Positions 51,398 to 60,127 of a stretch of DNA of 64,000 bases are shown in pieces (the first letter of the stretch is position 1; the number at the start of each line of letters is the position of its first letter). The position numbers and the translations under genes are program-made. Below the pieces are notes generated by a model. It worked only from the letters and a program-made list of their open reading frames with translations, had not been told where the DNA came from and made no database searches. The DNA comes from Bacteroidales bacterium UBA1181 (GTDB lineage Bacteria; Bacteroidota; Bacteroidia; Bacteroidales; Paludibacteraceae): positions 62,001 to 126,000 of the forward strand of contig DBYR01000042.1 of assembly GCA_002310215.1 (NCBI GenBank). Reading direction: 5' to 3'.

Positions 51398-52354
51398 TTA
51401 CTCTCCGGACATTGCCTTGAGCAACTCATCCATCTTAGGGCTGAGGATGATCTCTGTACGTCTGTTCTTGGCGCGCGCCTCCGCAGTGTTCGCCTTGTCT
51501 ACAGGCATGTACTCCGCACGGCCGGTAGCGGAGATCTGTGAAGGGTTCACGTTCTTGTTGCTGATGAGGATACGCACGATGGACGTGGCGCGTTTCGCAC
51601 TCAAGTCCCAGTTATCCTCCACGTTGCCGTTGCCCTTGTAAGGCACGTCGTCCGTGTGGCCTTCGATGACGATATTGATATCTTTGTTCTCCGCGATGAA
51701 GTTGGAGAGTTTCTTCAGAGCGTTCGCACCCTTAGCGTCCACGTCCCACTTGCCTGATTTGAAGAGCAGCTTCTCGTCGAGGGAGACGTACACCTTGCCG
51801 TTCTTGTTGACCACCTCGATACCGTTTCCTTCGTAGCCTTTCAGCGCGTCGGAAACCTTTTTCTTCAAGGATTTCATCATGCTGTCTTGGCGGCTGACGA
51901 TGCGTTGGAGCTCGGCGAGGTTCTTCTCCTTATCTTTCAGGCTCTTCTCAGACTTGTCCAAGGCATCTTCACGTGCTTGAAGCTTCTCCTGTGATTTCTG
52001 TAGGTCGGCGAGGAGTTTCTTGATCTCCTTGTCGCTGCTGGCGCTGGTCTTGGTCAGACGGTCGGATAGTTGCTGGTTGAGCGCTTTCAGGTCTTTGTTC
52101 TCCAATCCTATTTGGTGCAATGCCTTGGATTTAGCCACGGAATCCTCAGCCATCAGCCCGATCTTCTTGTGGGCGGCGGAAGAGTCCCTTTGCAGTGCGG
52201 CGACATGCTTGCGTGCTTTGTCCAGTTCTTCCGCACATACTTTATTACTTTGTTCGCTCTTGGTGAGGTCAGACAACGCTTGGTTGAGTGTCTTTTTTGA
52301 AGCGCATGATGCGAACATGGCTCCCATCAGCATAAAATAGAATATTTTTTTCAT
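51398..52354 (-). CDS. OmpA family lipoprotein with coiled coil
   Basis: 318 residues. Lipoprotein signal MKKIFYFMLMGAMFASC (Cys17). A long coiled coil fills residues about 30-165 (KEIKKLLADLQKSQEKLQAR and similar). The C-terminal OmpA domain, residues about 175-310, binds peptidoglycan: NIVIEGHTDDVPYKG, WDLSAKRATSIVRIL and ARAKNRRTEIIL, with the Asp and Arg that hold diaminopimelate (TD..., NRR). It anchors the outer membrane to the cell wall. Divergent from ispF with overlapping promoters. Confidence 0.95.
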   Translation of the reverse strand: MKKIFYFMLMGAMFASCASKKTLNQALSDLTKSEQSNKVCAEELDKARKHVAALQRDSSAAHKKIGLMAEDSVAKSKALHQIGLENKDLKALNQQLSDRLTKTSASSDKEIKKLLADLQKSQEKLQAREDALDKSEKSLKDKEKNLAELQRIVSRQDSMMKSLKKKVSDALKGYEGNGIEVVNKNGKVYVSLDEKLLFKSGKWDVDAKGANALKKLSNFIAENKDINIVIEGHTDDVPYKGNGNVEDNWDLSAKRATSIVRILISNKNVNPSQISATGRAEYMPVDKANTAEARAKNRRTEIILSPKMDELLKAMSGE

Positions 52355-52371
52355 ACAGTTTTCTTTATGTG

Positions 52372-52403
52372 TTTATGCAAATTTAAAATTTTTTTTAACT
52401 TTG
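52372..52403. promoter_or_regulatory. Divergent promoters of ispF and the OmpA-like gene
   Basis: Plus strand: TTTA (52372-52375), 20 bp, TAACTTTG (52396-52403) for ispF, start at 52427. Minus strand: TAAATTTG (52378-52385) for the OmpA-type gene, start at 52354. The two -7 boxes are 10 bp apart, so polymerases would compete. Confidence 0.6.
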
Positions 52404-52426
52404 TGAAAAGGACAAATCAATTATTT

Positions 52427-52906
52427 ATGAACATTCGTGTAGGACAAGGTTATGATGTACATCAGTTCGCGGAGAATCGCGAGCTATGGTTGGGAGGAAT
52501 ACAGATTCCGTGCGAGAAAGGTTTGTTGGGTCATTCAGACGCTGACGTGTTGATCCATGCGGTATGTGACGCACTTTTAGGCGCCGCGCACCTGCGGGAC
52601 ATCGGTTATCATTTCCCTGACACGTCCTCTGATTTTAAGGATGTGGATAGCAAGATATTGTTGCGGAAGGTAGTGGCTATGTTGAAGGAGAATGGTTTTG
52701 CCATCGTCAATGTGGACTCTATCATTTGTGCCCAGTTCCCTAAGTTGTCGCCTCACATCGACAGAATGTCGGAGTGCATGGCGGAGGTGATGGGCGTGGA
52801 TGCGGATTGCGTGTCGGTCAAGGCCACCACCACCGAGCACCTCGGTTTCGTCGGTAGGGAAGAGGGCATCGCAGCCTATGCGACCGTCCTGATTGAGAAG
52901 GTGTAA
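52427..52906 (+). CDS. ispF: 2-C-methyl-D-erythritol 2,4-cyclodiphosphate synthase IspF
   Basis: 159 residues, normal length. IspF forms the cyclic diphosphate in the non-mevalonate isoprenoid pathway. Zinc ligands are in RVGQGYDVHQF (Asp, His) and LLGHSDADVLIHA; the later motifs DIGYHFPDT and ATTTEHLGFVGREEGIAA are also intact. The ATG at 52427 gives the family start MNIRVGQGYD and lies 23 bp after the -7 box; twenty upstream codons are discarded. Other pathway genes are not nearby. Confidence 0.97.
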   Translation: MNIRVGQGYDVHQFAENRELWLGGIQIPCEKGLLGHSDADVLIHAVCDALLGAAHLRDIGYHFPDTSSDFKDVDSKILLRKVVAMLKENGFAIVNVDSIICAQFPKLSPHIDRMSECMAEVMGVDADCVSVKATTTEHLGFVGREEGIAAYATVLIEKV

Positions 52907-52932
52907 ATCATTAATTATTATGGATGATAGAG

Positions 52933-52956
52933 GGTCCGGGGCAATCGCCTCGGACC
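52933..52956. terminator. Hairpin between ispF and the hybrid kinase gene
   Basis: A 10 bp stem, GGTCCGGGGC (52933-52942) with GCCTCGGACC (52947-52956), one mismatch-like G-U pair, loop AATC. T-runs on both sides are short, so termination may be weak. Confidence 0.6.
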
Positions 52957-55428
52957 TTATTCGTATTTGCTCAATAGATCCTTCGCCTCATTTAAGGTCA
53001 TCTTGACCTCTTTGGTCAGGGTTTGAAACTCTTTTCTGGAAATCATTTTCTTGAAGTTATCCTCCTTTTCCAAGACGGTAAGTTTCTCCACGATTCCCTT
53101 CTTTTGCAGGGAGCGGAATAGCGGGAGCATCTTATGCGCATAGTGGTGCATCTTATTCGTGTCGTTCAGCAACCAAGCCTTTTTCAGTTCTTTGGCGTTG
53201 GAGGTGCTTTCTCGGATGAACGAGTCAAGGATCATTGCCTCAGACTCTTTGTCACCGCAGGCGAAACTGATTAAACCGTAGAATGGCGTGTTGTCCGCAT
53301 TCGGTTCCTCCTCCTCTGTTTTAACGACAGATATGTACTCCGGCTTCGTGTGTTGGCGTATCGTGTCGATGAGTTGTTGGGCGGAGAATGGTTTGCAGAT
53401 GAATCCGTTGAACCCTTGCTCCTTGATGTTCTCCTCCGAGATGTCGGCTCTGGCGGAGAGTGCGATGATCGGCAGTGAGCCCGAGTGGCATATTTGCGGG
53501 GATTGGCGGATCAGTTTCACGAACTCGAACCCGTTGATGCTTGGCATTTGGATGTCGGTCAGCACCAGATCGATATCCTGGCTCTCCATCGTTTTCAGCG
53601 CCTCCTCAGGGTCTTTTTGTGCGAATACGTTGATGTTCGCATGACTGAGTATTTCAGAGATTAGAGTGAGCTGGGTGTCATCATCGTCTAATATGAGTAC
53701 GTTGATCGGATTGGAATCGTCTTCTTCGTTCTGCTCGGTTCCTTCCTCCTCTTTCTGTAGATTTATGGTGACGGTGATGGTTGTTCCCTCGTCGATTTTA
53801 CTCTTCACATTGATGTCTCCATTGTACAGGTCCACCAATTTGCTGACGATGCTTAGACCAAGTCCTGATCCTTCTTGCATGGCATGGCCTTCACGAATGA
53901 TACGTTTGTATTCTCCGAAGATGTTTTCTATGTCTTCCTCACTGATACCGATACCTGTGTCGGATACTGTGATGGTGAGGATATGGAAGGCGGTGTCCTC
54001 CTCCACGTTGGCGGAGATGCTGACTTCACCCTCTTCCGTGAATTTGATTGCGTTAGATACCAGGTTGTTGCATATTTGCTGGATGCGCGTTACGTCGCCG
54101 GTCACCTTGTCAGGGAATCCGCTGACCGTATGTTTCAGCGTTAGGTTCTTCTTTTGGGCGATGGGCTCGAAGCTTATATATATATCCTCTATCAAATCCT
54201 TCACCGAGAATAGTGTTGGCTGTAACGTCATCTTGAAGCAATCCAACTTGTTGTTATCCAATATGTTGGTGATGAGTTGGATGGTCTGGTTGGATGATTT
54301 CCTCATGTTCTCCAGATAGTATTGTTGCTTTTCGGATAGAGGTGTATTGCCCATTAGCTCCATGTATCCGATGGCGGAGCCCATTGGTGCTTTCATGTCA
54401 TGGGTCAGGCTGATCATCATTCTTTCCTGCTCCAGGTTTTTCTTCTCCAATTTTTCTCGGAGTTTACGGCTACGGCTGATGTCGTTGAAGAGAATCCAGC
54501 AGAAGAGTAGGATGACGATGATGGCTAATACGGTCACGTAACGCAGTTTCTCGGCCGTTTGAGCGAGTGTGGCGTTTCTGCGCGTCTTGGCCTTTTGCAT
54601 GTTCACCCTGTTGTCGAACTCTATTTTGCCGAGGATCGATTTGGCTTGGATGGTGATATTGTTGTTGTTGTTCCGCAAGGTGTTGATTTGCTCCATGATG
54701 GCCTTGTCTGTCCTATACTTTTCGTTGCGGATTTTCACCTTGATGTCGTCCAGGATGCTCTGAGCCGTGTCGGTCGGGTTGTAATACATGGAGAGGGAGT
54801 CCATCCATTGCCGTTCGGTACCTAAAAGGCGGATGGTCGTGTCGTTCGGTCCTCCATGTCTGGAGAAGGCTTCTGCAAGGCGGTGGAAAAAGTTGCCTTT
54901 TTTCGCATGGCGTTTTTTGATGATGGTGTCTTGCTTGAGCGTTGCGTTTTTGTTTTTGGAGGCATAGTTCTTGATTGAGTCCTCCATGAGCATGGTCCGT
55001 ATGTTCGCCTTATAGAGTTCTTCGAGGTTGTCCTTGTTGGTTAGTTTTATCAGTTCGAGCAAGTTCTCCTCTTTTTTCTTCAGAAGGCTTGACACGCTGT
55101 CCAACGATTGGATTTGGTATGTGTCCGAAAGTAGGCTCTTCAGCGTGTCCATGTGGCTTTCCGCCATGCTGGTCTTCTCTTTGTAAAGGTTGAAGTCAGA
55201 AGTGTCAACCATCATTGGACCGATATAGTTTTCCGCATTGAACAGGTCCGCAAGGATGGCGTTCACCAACTCCTCCTGTTGTTGGTATGAGGTTTGTTGT
55301 CCGATCTCTTCCGTGATCGCTTCCGTGTTACGGTATACGAAATAGATGCTCCCCGCGCCTATGGCAATGAGGATAAGGTAGCTGATGGCCACCTTCATGA
55401 TGGTTGATCTATCCTTCTTCTTCTCCAT
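52957..55428 (-). CDS. Hybrid sensor kinase with receiver and Hpt domains
   Basis: 823 residues, inner membrane. Two membrane helices (residues about 11-30 and about 293-313) enclose a helical periplasmic sensor. Then come HisKA with H343 in SLTHDMKAPMG, an ATPase domain (GSGLGLSIVSKLVDLYNGDI), a receiver domain with D625 in LVLTDIQMPSINGFEF, and a C-terminal Hpt-like domain with H765 in MHHYAHKMLPLF. This is a full His-Asp-His relay that should end on the Asp of the response regulator encoded just upstream. Its ATG overlaps the regulator's TAA (TAATG), so the two are made together. The signal is unknown; the sensor has no recognisable ligand fold. Confidence 0.95.
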   Translation of the reverse strand: MEKKKDRSTIMKVAISYLILIAIGAGSIYFVYRNTEAITEEIGQQTSYQQQEELVNAILADLFNAENYIGPMMVDTSDFNLYKEKTSMAESHMDTLKSLLSDTYQIQSLDSVSSLLKKKEENLLELIKLTNKDNLEELYKANIRTMLMEDSIKNYASKNKNATLKQDTIIKKRHAKKGNFFHRLAEAFSRHGGPNDTTIRLLGTERQWMDSLSMYYNPTDTAQSILDDIKVKIRNEKYRTDKAIMEQINTLRNNNNNITIQAKSILGKIEFDNRVNMQKAKTRRNATLAQTAEKLRYVTVLAIIVILLFCWILFNDISRSRKLREKLEKKNLEQERMMISLTHDMKAPMGSAIGYMELMGNTPLSEKQQYYLENMRKSSNQTIQLITNILDNNKLDCFKMTLQPTLFSVKDLIEDIYISFEPIAQKKNLTLKHTVSGFPDKVTGDVTRIQQICNNLVSNAIKFTEEGEVSISANVEEDTAFHILTITVSDTGIGISEEDIENIFGEYKRIIREGHAMQEGSGLGLSIVSKLVDLYNGDINVKSKIDEGTTITVTINLQKEEEGTEQNEEDDSNPINVLILDDDDTQLTLISEILSHANINVFAQKDPEEALKTMESQDIDLVLTDIQMPSINGFEFVKLIRQSPQICHSGSLPIIALSARADISEENIKEQGFNGFICKPFSAQQLIDTIRQHTKPEYISVVKTEEEEPNADNTPFYGLISFACGDKESEAMILDSFIRESTSNAKELKKAWLLNDTNKMHHYAHKMLPLFRSLQKKGIVEKLTVLEKEDNFKKMISRKEFQTLTKEVKMTLNEAKDLLSKYE

Positions 55429-56735
55429 TACTCCATGTTGTAGTGTTTCATCTTATTGTAAAGTGTCTTCCGGTCTATCTTCAGCATGATGGCAGCTTTG
55501 CTCTTGTTGTTGTTGCAAGCTTCGAGCGCCTTCATTATTTTGCGCTTCTCGTACTCCTCGTTGTGGAGTGCGGCGTTTTCGCTCGTGTCTCCTGTCTCGC
55601 CTATGATTTCGTCGGGGAGATGGTTGGCTTTGATGTATTTGTCTTCGCACAGCATGGCGGCACGTTTGATCACGCTCTTCATCTGTCGGAGATTGCCCGA
55701 CCATTGACATTTATTGAGTATTCTCATACTTTCCTCATCGAAACCGATGATTTTCTTCTCCAACTCTTCATTGGCTTCCTCCAAAAAGCTTTCCGCGAAG
55801 AGCGCGATATCTTCGCTTCGGTCCCTGAGGCTTGGCACTTGTAGGGACACTTCATTCAAGAAACGGTGGAAGTCTTCCGAGAATTTGTTTTCCCGGATGA
55901 GACGGTATATGTTTTCGCTGGAGGAGGCGATCACTCTGACGTTGATTTCTTTCTCCGTGTTGCTGCCGACCAATTTTATTCTCCTGACTTTCAGTGCGAA
56001 CAACAGTTCTTCCTGCACTTTAATTGGTATTTCGTCCACATTTTCGAAGAAGATGACACCATTCATCGCGATGGACAGCAATCCCTGCTCCTCCCTTTGA
56101 GGAGTGATTTGTCCGAATAGTTTCTTCGCGAATTCCTCTTTGGGTATTTCGCCGCAGTGGACGATGATGAATGGTCGCTCTTTCCTGGCGCTCTTCTCAT
56201 GTATGAGTCTGGCCACCTGCTTTTTCCCGGTCCCCGGTTCTCCGGAGATGAACACGGTCATTTCAGTTGCCGCCACTCGGTTGATCATTTCGTGTAGCCT
56301 TTTTATGGCGAGGCTGTTCCCCATGATATATGCGGAACCCTTTTGCGTTTCTTTCCGTTTCTCGGCTTCCTGTTGCTTCAGTACCTCGTTCATCTTCTCG
56401 AAAAGCAGCTCAGGTTTGATTGGCTTCGGAATGTAGTCTTTGGCACCGATCTTCATGCAATCCACCGCACTTTGTATCTTGGCGTAACTGGTGAGTATGA
56501 TGAATGGCGTTCCAATCTTCTTCTCCTTTGCCCACTTCAGCAGGTTGATGCCATCATCGTCCGGAAGCCGCAGGTCGGATAGTATGATGTCGTAGCTCAC
56601 TGTACTCATTTTTTGCTTCGCATCGCTAATCGTGGGCGCACTTTCCACCGCAAATCCTTGTTTCCCAAGCCATGTGCGTAACATGAGGCAGAAGGTTAAA
56701 TCGTCTTCTACAATCAAAATTTTCTTCATATTCAC
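55428..56735 (-). CDS. Sigma-54-type response regulator lacking GAFTGA
   Basis: 435 residues with NtrC layout. Receiver domain residues 1-120 with D54 in DIILSDLRLPDDDG. AAA+ domain about 140-365: Walker A G165-EPGTGK-K172. The loop that should read GAFTGA, needed for contact with sigma-54, is missing: after KKLFGQ the chain goes directly to TPQREEQGLLSIAMNG. Walker B is changed to VIFFENVDEIP where LFLDEI is usual, leaving Glu at the Asp position. The arginine-finger region VPSLRDRSEDIALFAE is normal. A Fis-type HTH ends the protein (NNNKSKAAIMLKIDRKTLYNKM). It may bind DNA and oligomerise yet not activate sigma-54. First gene of a pair with the hybrid kinase. Confidence 0.92.
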   Translation of the reverse strand: MNMKKILIVEDDLTFCLMLRTWLGKQGFAVESAPTISDAKQKMSTVSYDIILSDLRLPDDDGINLLKWAKEKKIGTPFIILTSYAKIQSAVDCMKIGAKDYIPKPIKPELLFEKMNEVLKQQEAEKRKETQKGSAYIMGNSLAIKRLHEMINRVAATEMTVFISGEPGTGKKQVARLIHEKSARKERPFIIVHCGEIPKEEFAKKLFGQITPQREEQGLLSIAMNGVIFFENVDEIPIKVQEELLFALKVRRIKLVGSNTEKEINVRVIASSSENIYRLIRENKFSEDFHRFLNEVSLQVPSLRDRSEDIALFAESFLEEANEELEKKIIGFDEESMRILNKCQWSGNLRQMKSVIKRAAMLCEDKYIKANHLPDEIIGETGDTSENAALHNEEYEKRKIMKALEACNNNKSKAAIMLKIDRKTLYNKMKHYNME

Positions 56736-56756
56736 ATCTTTTTTTTATTTGGTATG

Positions 56757-56764
56757 CAAATTTA
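56757..56764 (-). promoter_or_regulatory. -7 box of the response regulator-kinase operon
   Basis: Minus-strand TAAATTTG, 21 bp before the start codon at 56735. No clear TTTG at -33. Confidence 0.5.
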
Positions 56765-56802
56765 AGTAAAGTAACTGAAATCTCTTGGTTTATTTTTAAA
56801 AA

Positions 56803-57444
56803 ATGTCGATATTTGCATCTATGATTTCGATGATTCTTAAAGGTTTGGTTATTGGCGTTATCGTCTCTGCACCAGTGGGGCCCATTGGAATTCTATGTAT
56901 TCAGCGTACTTTGAATGGTGGACGTGGTCATGGTATTTCGACGGCGCTGGGTGCTACCGCTTCCGATTTGTTATACGCCTTGGTCGCTGCCTTTAGTATG
57001 TCGATGGTGGTGGATTTTATTGATTCTCACCGGTTTATCCTTAAAATCGCAGGTACAATCATCATTTTTTTCTTCGGACTTTATACCTATGCGACGAACC
57101 CTGTCTCTAAATTGAAGAAGATGCGCGGGGGAAGTCAGAATTACTTGCAGGATTTTATCTCCTCTTTTCTGCTGACCGTGACCAATCCTTTAGTCATTTT
57201 CCTTTTCATCGCTTTGTTCGCCAAGTATTCTTATATCACGGATGAAACGACGCTATTCGACACCATATTGGGCATTTTCTGTATCATGATGGGGGCTTGC
57301 TTCTGGTGGACTATCCTCGTGGGTATTGTCAACCATTTCAGGGATCGATTCAATATGCGTGGACTTTATGTGATCAATAAGGGAACGGGCTTTCTGTTGA
57401 TGCTGATCGCCTTGTTCAGCCTCGTTTACTTTTTCCTCGAATAA
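56803..57444 (+). CDS. LysE family transporter
   Basis: 213 residues, about six membrane helices. The family signature is near the N-terminus: GLVIGVIVSAPVGPIGILCI with QRTLNGGRGHGISTALGA next. LysE/RhtB proteins export amino acids; the substrate is unknown here. The start is uncertain: ATG at 56803 or 56821; a weak -7-like GATATTTG at 56808-56815 would favour the later one. It begins an operon with engB 31 bp downstream. Confidence 0.88.
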   Translation: MSIFASMISMILKGLVIGVIVSAPVGPIGILCIQRTLNGGRGHGISTALGATASDLLYALVAAFSMSMVVDFIDSHRFILKIAGTIIIFFFGLYTYATNPVSKLKKMRGGSQNYLQDFISSFLLTVTNPLVIFLFIALFAKYSYITDETTLFDTILGIFCIMMGACFWWTILVGIVNHFRDRFNMRGLYVINKGTGFLLMLIALFSLVYFFLE

Positions 57445-57475
57445 TTATTGTTCGGATAATTAATATTTCGCTCTT

Positions 57476-58078
57476 ATGGAAATCAAGAAAGCTGTTTTCG
57501 TCGAAAGTAACTCGGATTGGAAAAAATGTCCGAACCATACCTTCCCTGAATTTGCCTTCATCGGCAGATCTAATGTGGGGAAGTCTTCCCTTATCAATAA
57601 ATTGACTAACCAGAAGAATTTGGCGAAGACATCTTCCACTCCAGGTAAGACATTGTTGATTAACCACTTCCTTGTCGATGACACTTGGTATCTGGTGGAT
57701 CTGCCTGGCTATGGTTTCGCTAAAATAGGCAAGGAGGGTAGGGAAAAGTTGGAACGGATGATTAAGGGATATGTGCTGCAGCGTGAACATCTAACCTCCC
57801 TTTTCGTCTTGGTGGATAGCCGCCTCGAACCGCAGAAAATCGATTTGGATTTCATCGAGTTCTTGGGGTCCAATGGAATCCCTTTCGCTATCGTGTTCAC
57901 TAAGACGGATAAATTGTCCGGCGGTAAACTGAATGCTAATGTGATGGCTTACAAGGAACGCTTGCTGGAAGAGTGGGAGGAACTTCCTCCTATCTTCATC
58001 ACCTCGTCGGAAACGGGACGGGGAAAGGATGAACTGCTGGATTATATTGAGTCTATTAATAAAACGTTGGAATTGTGA
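57476..58078 (+). CDS. engB: Ribosome biogenesis GTPase EngB/YsxC
   Basis: 200 residues. Small cytosolic GTPase needed for 50S assembly. G1 GRSNVGKSSLIN, G2 with STPGKT, G3 DLPGYGFAK, G4 TKTDK and G5 TSSETGRG are all present. The stop codon overlaps the next start by one base (TGATG), so translation is coupled to the acyltransferase gene. Confidence 0.96.
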   Translation: MEIKKAVFVESNSDWKKCPNHTFPEFAFIGRSNVGKSSLINKLTNQKNLAKTSSTPGKTLLINHFLVDDTWYLVDLPGYGFAKIGKEGREKLERMIKGYVLQREHLTSLFVLVDSRLEPQKIDLDFIEFLGSNGIPFAIVFTKTDKLSGGKLNANVMAYKERLLEEWEELPPIFITSSETGRGKDELLDYIESINKTLEL

Positions 58079-58959
58079 TGGCGGTTCTTTTTTATCTTTT
58101 CTATGCTTTCGTATGGGTTATATCATTCCTCCCATTGGGGGTTTTATATATCTTCTCGTATCTGATCTATTTCCTCGCTTATTATGTCGTGAAATACCGT
58201 CGCGCCGTCGTGCGCACGAATCTGAAGAATTCTTTCCCGGAGTTGTCGGAGAAGGAGATTGTGAGGATTGAGAAGGGGTACTACCTGCATTTCGCCGATA
58301 TTGTGATGGAGACGGTCAAACTGTTGCATATATCGGATGACGAGATGCGCCATAGGATGCAGTTCTCCAATCCGGAGGTGTTGGGCGAATTCTTCGAGAA
58401 CGGCAAGAGCGTGGTGATACTTCTTGGCCATTACGGCAACTGGGAGTGGATCCCTTCCATCTATATGAATTATGACGGTATCGTGGGCGGTGAGCTTTAT
58501 CGCCCCCTGAACAATAAGTATTTCGACCAGTTCTTCCTGAAGTTGCGTTCACGCTTCGGTACGGTCAATATTCCTAAGAACGATGCGCTTCGGGCCATCG
58601 TCAACATCCGTCGGGAAGGCAAGACTTTCGGCCTTGGCTTCATCGCCGACCAGACTCCTTCCGCCTCTAACCTCCATTACTGGAACACGTTCCTGAATCA
58701 GGATACGCCTTTTCTGAACGGTCCTGAGCGAATCGCTCGTTCCGGTGGCTATGCGGTGGTCTATTTCGATGTGAAAAAGATTGAACGGGGCTACTATACC
58801 TGCGATATCATCACACTGACGGATGATGCCAAGAAGACAGCCGAGAACGAGATCACGGATACGTACGTCGAACTCTTCGAGAAGACGATTAGGAGGGATC
58901 CTACCTGCTGGTTGTGGTCCCATCGTCGTTGGAAACATAAGCGTGTGAACCCACAATGA
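58078..58959 (+). CDS. Lipid A acyltransferase, LpxL/HtrB family
   Basis: 293 residues. Inner-membrane enzyme placing a secondary acyl chain on lipid A. N-terminal membrane anchor (LFYLFYAFVWVISFLPLGVL), HX4E motif in LLGHYGNWEWIP (His and Glu catalytic), and downstream GFIADQTPS and the conserved WLWSHRRWKHK near the end. The ATG at 58078 follows a GTG at 58075 that could add one residue. Overlaps engB by 1 bp and the glycosyltransferase gene by 4 bp. Confidence 0.94.
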   Translation: MAVLFYLFYAFVWVISFLPLGVLYIFSYLIYFLAYYVVKYRRAVVRTNLKNSFPELSEKEIVRIEKGYYLHFADIVMETVKLLHISDDEMRHRMQFSNPEVLGEFFENGKSVVILLGHYGNWEWIPSIYMNYDGIVGGELYRPLNNKYFDQFFLKLRSRFGTVNIPKNDALRAIVNIRREGKTFGLGFIADQTPSASNLHYWNTFLNQDTPFLNGPERIARSGGYAVVYFDVKKIERGYYTCDIITLTDDAKKTAENEITDTYVELFEKTIRRDPTCWLWSHRRWKHKRVNPQ

Positions 58960-59984
58960 ATAAGCTTGCGGTAGTCATACTGAATTGGAATGGACGGAAG
59001 ATGCTGGAGCAGTACCTCCCTTCTGTTTGCCGTTTCTCCCAACTGGAGGGAGTGGCTGTCGTCGTGGCGGATAATGGCTCGACGGACGATTCGGTCGCTT
59101 ATCTGCGGGAGAATTTCCCTTCTGTGCAGATCCTCCTTCTGGATAAGAACTATGGCTTCGCGGATGGTTACAACCATGCTTTGGCGCAATTGGACGCTGA
59201 ATATTTCCTGCTGTTGAATTCGGATGTGGAGGTGACGGAGAATTGGTTGACGCCTATGCTAAATTTCATGGATGCCCATCCTGATGTCGCGGCTTGCCAA
59301 CCTAAAATACGTTCGTGGGTCGGTAAGACCCGTTTCGAGCATGCGGGCGCATGTGGCGGCTTCCTGGACAAATATGGTTTCCCTTTTTGTAGGGGACGGT
59401 TATTCGGTGAGGTGGAAAGCGACAAGGGCCAGTATGACACGGTGGCGGATATCTTTTGGGCGACGGGTGCTGCGCTCCTGATCCGTTCTGACGATTATAT
59501 GTCCGTGGGTGGTTTGGATGGTACTTTCTTCGCCCACATGGAGGAGATAGACCTTTGTTGGAGACTTCGTGCGCATGGCCGCAGGATCGTGTGCGTGCCG
59601 GAGAGTGTCGTCTACCATTTGGGTGGCGGAACCTTGAATGTCGAGAACCCGCGGAAGACGTTCCTCAATTTCAGGAATAATCTTCTGATGATCTATAAAA
59701 ATGTGCCGGACGACTACCTGAAGCGTGTTATGACGGCGCGTTTCTTCTTTGATTATGTGGCTGCGCTTCAGTATCTCCTGAAGGGGGATTTGCCTAATGC
59801 GAAGGCGATTTATAAGGCTCGTCGTGAGTTCCGGCAGATCCGTCATGCGTATGAGGGGAAACGTTCGGAGAATCTGTCGAGACAGACCCTCCATGACATA
59901 CCCGAAGTGCTTGACCGTAGTCTGGTCTTCTCATTCTATCTGTTTGGTAAGAAACGTTTCTCGGATCTTACCTTCTCCAAATGA
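58956..59984 (+). CDS. Family 2 glycosyltransferase (WbbL-like)
   Basis: 342 residues, cytosolic or membrane-associated. GT-A fold motifs: VVILNWNGRKML start, VVVADNGSTDDSV, nucleotide-metal site LLLNSDVEVT and acceptor-side FFAHMEEIDLCWRLRAHGRR. This is the rhamnosyltransferase-like subgroup used in surface polysaccharide synthesis. ATGA overlap with the lipid A acyltransferase gene suggests both act on the cell surface glycolipid. Sugar and acceptor are unknown. Last gene of the LysE-engB-acyltransferase unit. Confidence 0.94.
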   Translation: MNKLAVVILNWNGRKMLEQYLPSVCRFSQLEGVAVVVADNGSTDDSVAYLRENFPSVQILLLDKNYGFADGYNHALAQLDAEYFLLLNSDVEVTENWLTPMLNFMDAHPDVAACQPKIRSWVGKTRFEHAGACGGFLDKYGFPFCRGRLFGEVESDKGQYDTVADIFWATGAALLIRSDDYMSVGGLDGTFFAHMEEIDLCWRLRAHGRRIVCVPESVVYHLGGGTLNVENPRKTFLNFRNNLLMIYKNVPDDYLKRVMTARFFFDYVAALQYLLKGDLPNAKAIYKARREFRQIRHAYEGKRSENLSRQTLHDIPEVLDRSLVFSFYLFGKKRFSDLTFSK

Positions 59985-60061
59985 TTTTTGTAGCGATCCT
60001 TTGCTGGATGTCCGTCGTAATGTGACGGACTCCCTCCTGTGTTTGGTGTGATATATGGACG

Positions 60062-60100
60062 AAAAAATGGGCGTCCGGAGGTGTCCGAACGCCCATTTGT
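60062..60100. terminator. Bidirectional terminator
   Basis: A 13 bp stem (60067-60079 with 60084-60096, one mismatch) flanked by an A-run on the left and TTTGTTG on the right stops the glycosyltransferase operon and the converging peptidase gene. Confidence 0.8.
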
Positions 60101-60127
60101 TGTTTAATTACAATGGATAGAGACGTT

